From JAEUPI01 sp035764445 (GTDB lineage: Bacteria; Pseudomonadota; Gammaproteobacteria; Burkholderiales; Burkholderiaceae_C), in NCBI GenBank assembly GCA_035764445.1, contig DASTZF010000037.1, positions 1-7,553 of the forward strand: a DNA stretch of 7,553 nucleotides, given 5' to 3'. Positions 6,018 through 7,553 of the stretch are shown in pieces. Every line of letters begins with the position of its first letter. The stretch's first letter is position 1. Under the pieces are notes generated by a model. That model was not told the DNA's origin, did no database searches, and was given only the letters and a program-made list of their open reading frames with translations. A program made the translations under genes and the position numbers.

Positions 6018-7415
6018 TCAATCGGCGCGCGAGGCGAGCTTCCCGCTGCCCAAGAGATCACGTATCGCTCTGTCCGCGACCTTGCGCAATCCGATCGCGA
6101 GGCCCAACGAGACGAGCGCCAGGCCGATCACCAGGCCCACCCAAAAGCCATACACCTGCATCGGCTCTCCAGCGACGAAGCCCCGATAACCCAGCCAAGT
6201 TCCGGCAGGGACGCCAATGGCCCAGAACGCGGCCAGCATCAGCACCATCGGCATCAACGTGACTTTGTATCCGCGCAACGCGCCAAGTGCACAAACCTGC
6301 GTCGCGTCGAAGAGTTGCCAGAGCGCGGCAAAGAGAAGCAAGTTCGCGGCGAGCGCCCGCACGGCGGCGTCGGCGCTGTACAGCGCGGCCACTTGATGCC
6401 GCAGCAAGATGATCGGACCGATCACCAACGTCGCAATGATCAGTCCCACGCCGATCCCGCTCCATGCGACGAAGCGTGCACGATGCGGGTCTCCGGCCCC
6501 CAACGAGTGACCCACTCGAATCCCGATGGCCGTCGACAACCCCATTGGGAACATGAAGACCAGCGCGGAGAAGTTGAGCGCGACCTGATGGGCCGCGATC
6601 TGCACTTCGCCGAACCGGCCAACCAGCACTGCAACGCTCGAGAACGCAGCCACTTCCGCCAGACCCGCGCCTCCCATTGGCAAGCCGAGGCGCAGCAGCT
6701 GCGTCTGAATCCTCCGCGTCGGCAGCCGCCAAGACTTCCAGACGTAGTAGTTCCTGTAGGCCGGCGCGCAGGCAGTCCATGCGACCAGCCCGATCATGGT
6801 GACCCACATGCCGACTCCGGTCGCCCAGCCGCACCCCGCCCCGCCCATGGCCGGAAAGCCGAAGTGGCCGTAGATCAGGATCCAGTTGAGAAGCGCATTG
6901 AGGCTCAATCCAGCGAAGGCGAGGACCATGATCGGTCGCGTTTGGTTGATGCTGGCGGAGTAGAACGCGAGTGACCGGTACACCATCGCTGCCGGCAGAC
7001 CCAGACCGATGCCCCAAAGGAATACGCCGGCGCGCGCTGCCAGCCCCGACTCGACACCGGCGAACATCAGGAGCTCCGGAGCCCAGGGCACCAGGCCCAG
7101 CGGCATGAGACCGGCCAAGAGCGCCAGCCAGACGCCTTCGCGCGCACTGCGCGCCACTGCATCGCGGTCACCTGCGCCGAAGTGATGCGCAATGATCGGT
7201 GACACCGCCTGCACCACGCTCATCAAGCCGATGAAGATCGGAATCCAGAGCGCAACCCCGAGCCCGACCACCGCTTGCTCGACGGCGCCGGCATGGCCCG
7301 ACATCACCGTGTCCACGAACCCCATCAGCACCTGAGCGATCTGCGACAGGATGATCGGGCTGGCCAACCGCAACAGCGCGCGGCTCTCCTTCTTGAACTC
7401 CATCGAGGGTGGCAT
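6018..7415 (-). CDS. NorM-type MATE family multidrug efflux transporter
   Basis: A 465-residue inner-membrane antiporter that would expel cationic drugs or metabolites using Na+ or H+. It has the two-lobed MATE layout of about twelve hydrophobic helices, full length for the family. The first helix reads LLRLASPIILSQIAQVLMGF and ends in VDTVMSGHAG with Asp35. The second lobe contains LAEVAAFSSVAVLVGRF with Glu254, the family signature IAAHQVALNFSALVFMFPMG, RVGHSLGAGD, and LFDATQVCALGALRGYK with Asp370. These three acidic residues sit at nearly the same positions as Asp36, Glu255 and Asp371 of Vibrio cholerae NorM, so the ion-coupling site looks intact. The start could be Met1 (7415) or Met5 (7403); neither has a clear ribosome binding site, and the frame is open to the window edge, but Met1 or Met5 matches the usual family N-terminus. 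Substrates cannot be read from the sequence. Confidence 0.94.
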   Translation of the reverse strand: MPPSMEFKKESRALLRLASPIILSQIAQVLMGFVDTVMSGHAGAVEQAVVGLGVALWIPIFIGLMSVVQAVSPIIAHHFGAGDRDAVARSAREGVWLALLAGLMPLGLVPWAPELLMFAGVESGLAARAGVFLWGIGLGLPAAMVYRSLAFYSASINQTRPIMVLAFAGLSLNALLNWILIYGHFGFPAMGGAGCGWATGVGMWVTMIGLVAWTACAPAYRNYYVWKSWRLPTRRIQTQLLRLGLPMGGAGLAEVAAFSSVAVLVGRFGEVQIAAHQVALNFSALVFMFPMGLSTAIGIRVGHSLGAGDPHRARFVAWSGIGVGLIIATLVIGPIILLRHQVAALYSADAAVRALAANLLLFAALWQLFDATQVCALGALRGYKVTLMPMVLMLAAFWAIGVPAGTWLGYRGFVAGEPMQVYGFWVGLVIGLALVSLGLAIGLRKVADRAIRDLLGSGKLASRAD

Positions 7416-7553
7416 CGGTCGGTCAACGGTGCGCAGGATCCACCCGAGATCTCTGGACCTTCGACCGTGGACAAGCTCGGGCTGGGGCCCATGGCCAGCG
7501 CGGCAATGTACGCGACGCCAGTCGATAGCGCCTCGCCGGTGCCAACGAGCTGC
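7416..7553. other. Right edge, upstream of the MATE gene
   Basis: No gene can be supported in these 138 bases. Several frames remain open on both strands: the MATE frame itself runs open to the edge, and on the plus strand a frame with possible starts GTG at 7467 or ATG at 7491 runs off the end. None resembles a known family over such a short length. The MATE promoter should lie here, or beyond the edge if an upstream gene is cotranscribed; I found no convincing -35/-10 pair. Confidence 0.45.

Noticed and set aside
5733..6974. A 413-codon plus-strand open frame over the MATE gene
   Set aside because: The composition is Gln/His/Arg-rich and non-protein-like, and the opposite strand encodes an unmistakable MATE transporter with all key acidic residues.
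7426..7553. Possible C-terminal end of an upstream minus-strand gene stopping at 7423-7425, or a plus-strand gene starting at 7467
   Set aside because: Several frames are open on both strands over too few codons, no family resemblance is seen, and the candidate ribosome binding sites are weak.

Overview
This is a GC-rich stretch from a Gram-negative bacterium. An outer-membrane DUF1302 protein and a periplasmic esterase with a clean signal peptide point to Pseudomonadota, probably a beta- or gamma-proteobacterium; the sequence does not fix the genus. No tRNA, rRNA, CRISPR array, transposase or integrase is visible. All family assignments come from recognising motifs in the translated sequence; no database was searched.

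Layout: positions 1-372 hold no convincing gene, but a sigma70-like promoter sits just before a plus-strand secreted esterase of the enterochelin-esterase-like alpha/beta-hydrolase superfamily (373-1695). Everything to its right is on the minus strand. In transcription order (right to left) these are: a NorM-type MATE efflux pump (7415-6018); a short alpha/beta-hydrolase/nucleotide-cyclase protein that has lost its middle (5993-5427); an unrecognised 171-residue protein (5140-4625); a class I SAM-dependent methyltransferase (4374-3565); and a DUF1302 outer-membrane protein (3543-1735). The DUF1302 gene and the esterase converge, with 39 bases between their stop codons.

The minus-strand genes fall into two tight pairs, MATE plus hydrolase/cyclase remnant (24 bases apart) and methyltransferase plus DUF1302 (21 bases apart), with the orphan gene alone between them, flanked by gaps of 286 and 250 bases. 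In both pairs the downstream gene lacks a clear Shine-Dalgarno sequence, which suggests cotranscription and perhaps translational coupling. The themes are envelope and small-molecule handling (export pump, outer-membrane barrel, secreted esterase, small-molecule methyltransferase), but the genes do not add up to a recognisable pathway.

The most unusual object is the 188-residue hydrolase/cyclase protein. Its first ~139 residues match the start of the hydrolase domain and its last ~48 match the very end of the cyclase domain of a family that normally runs well past 400 residues. An in-frame internal deletion is the simplest explanation. I did not find convincing evidence of a new multi-gene system here.
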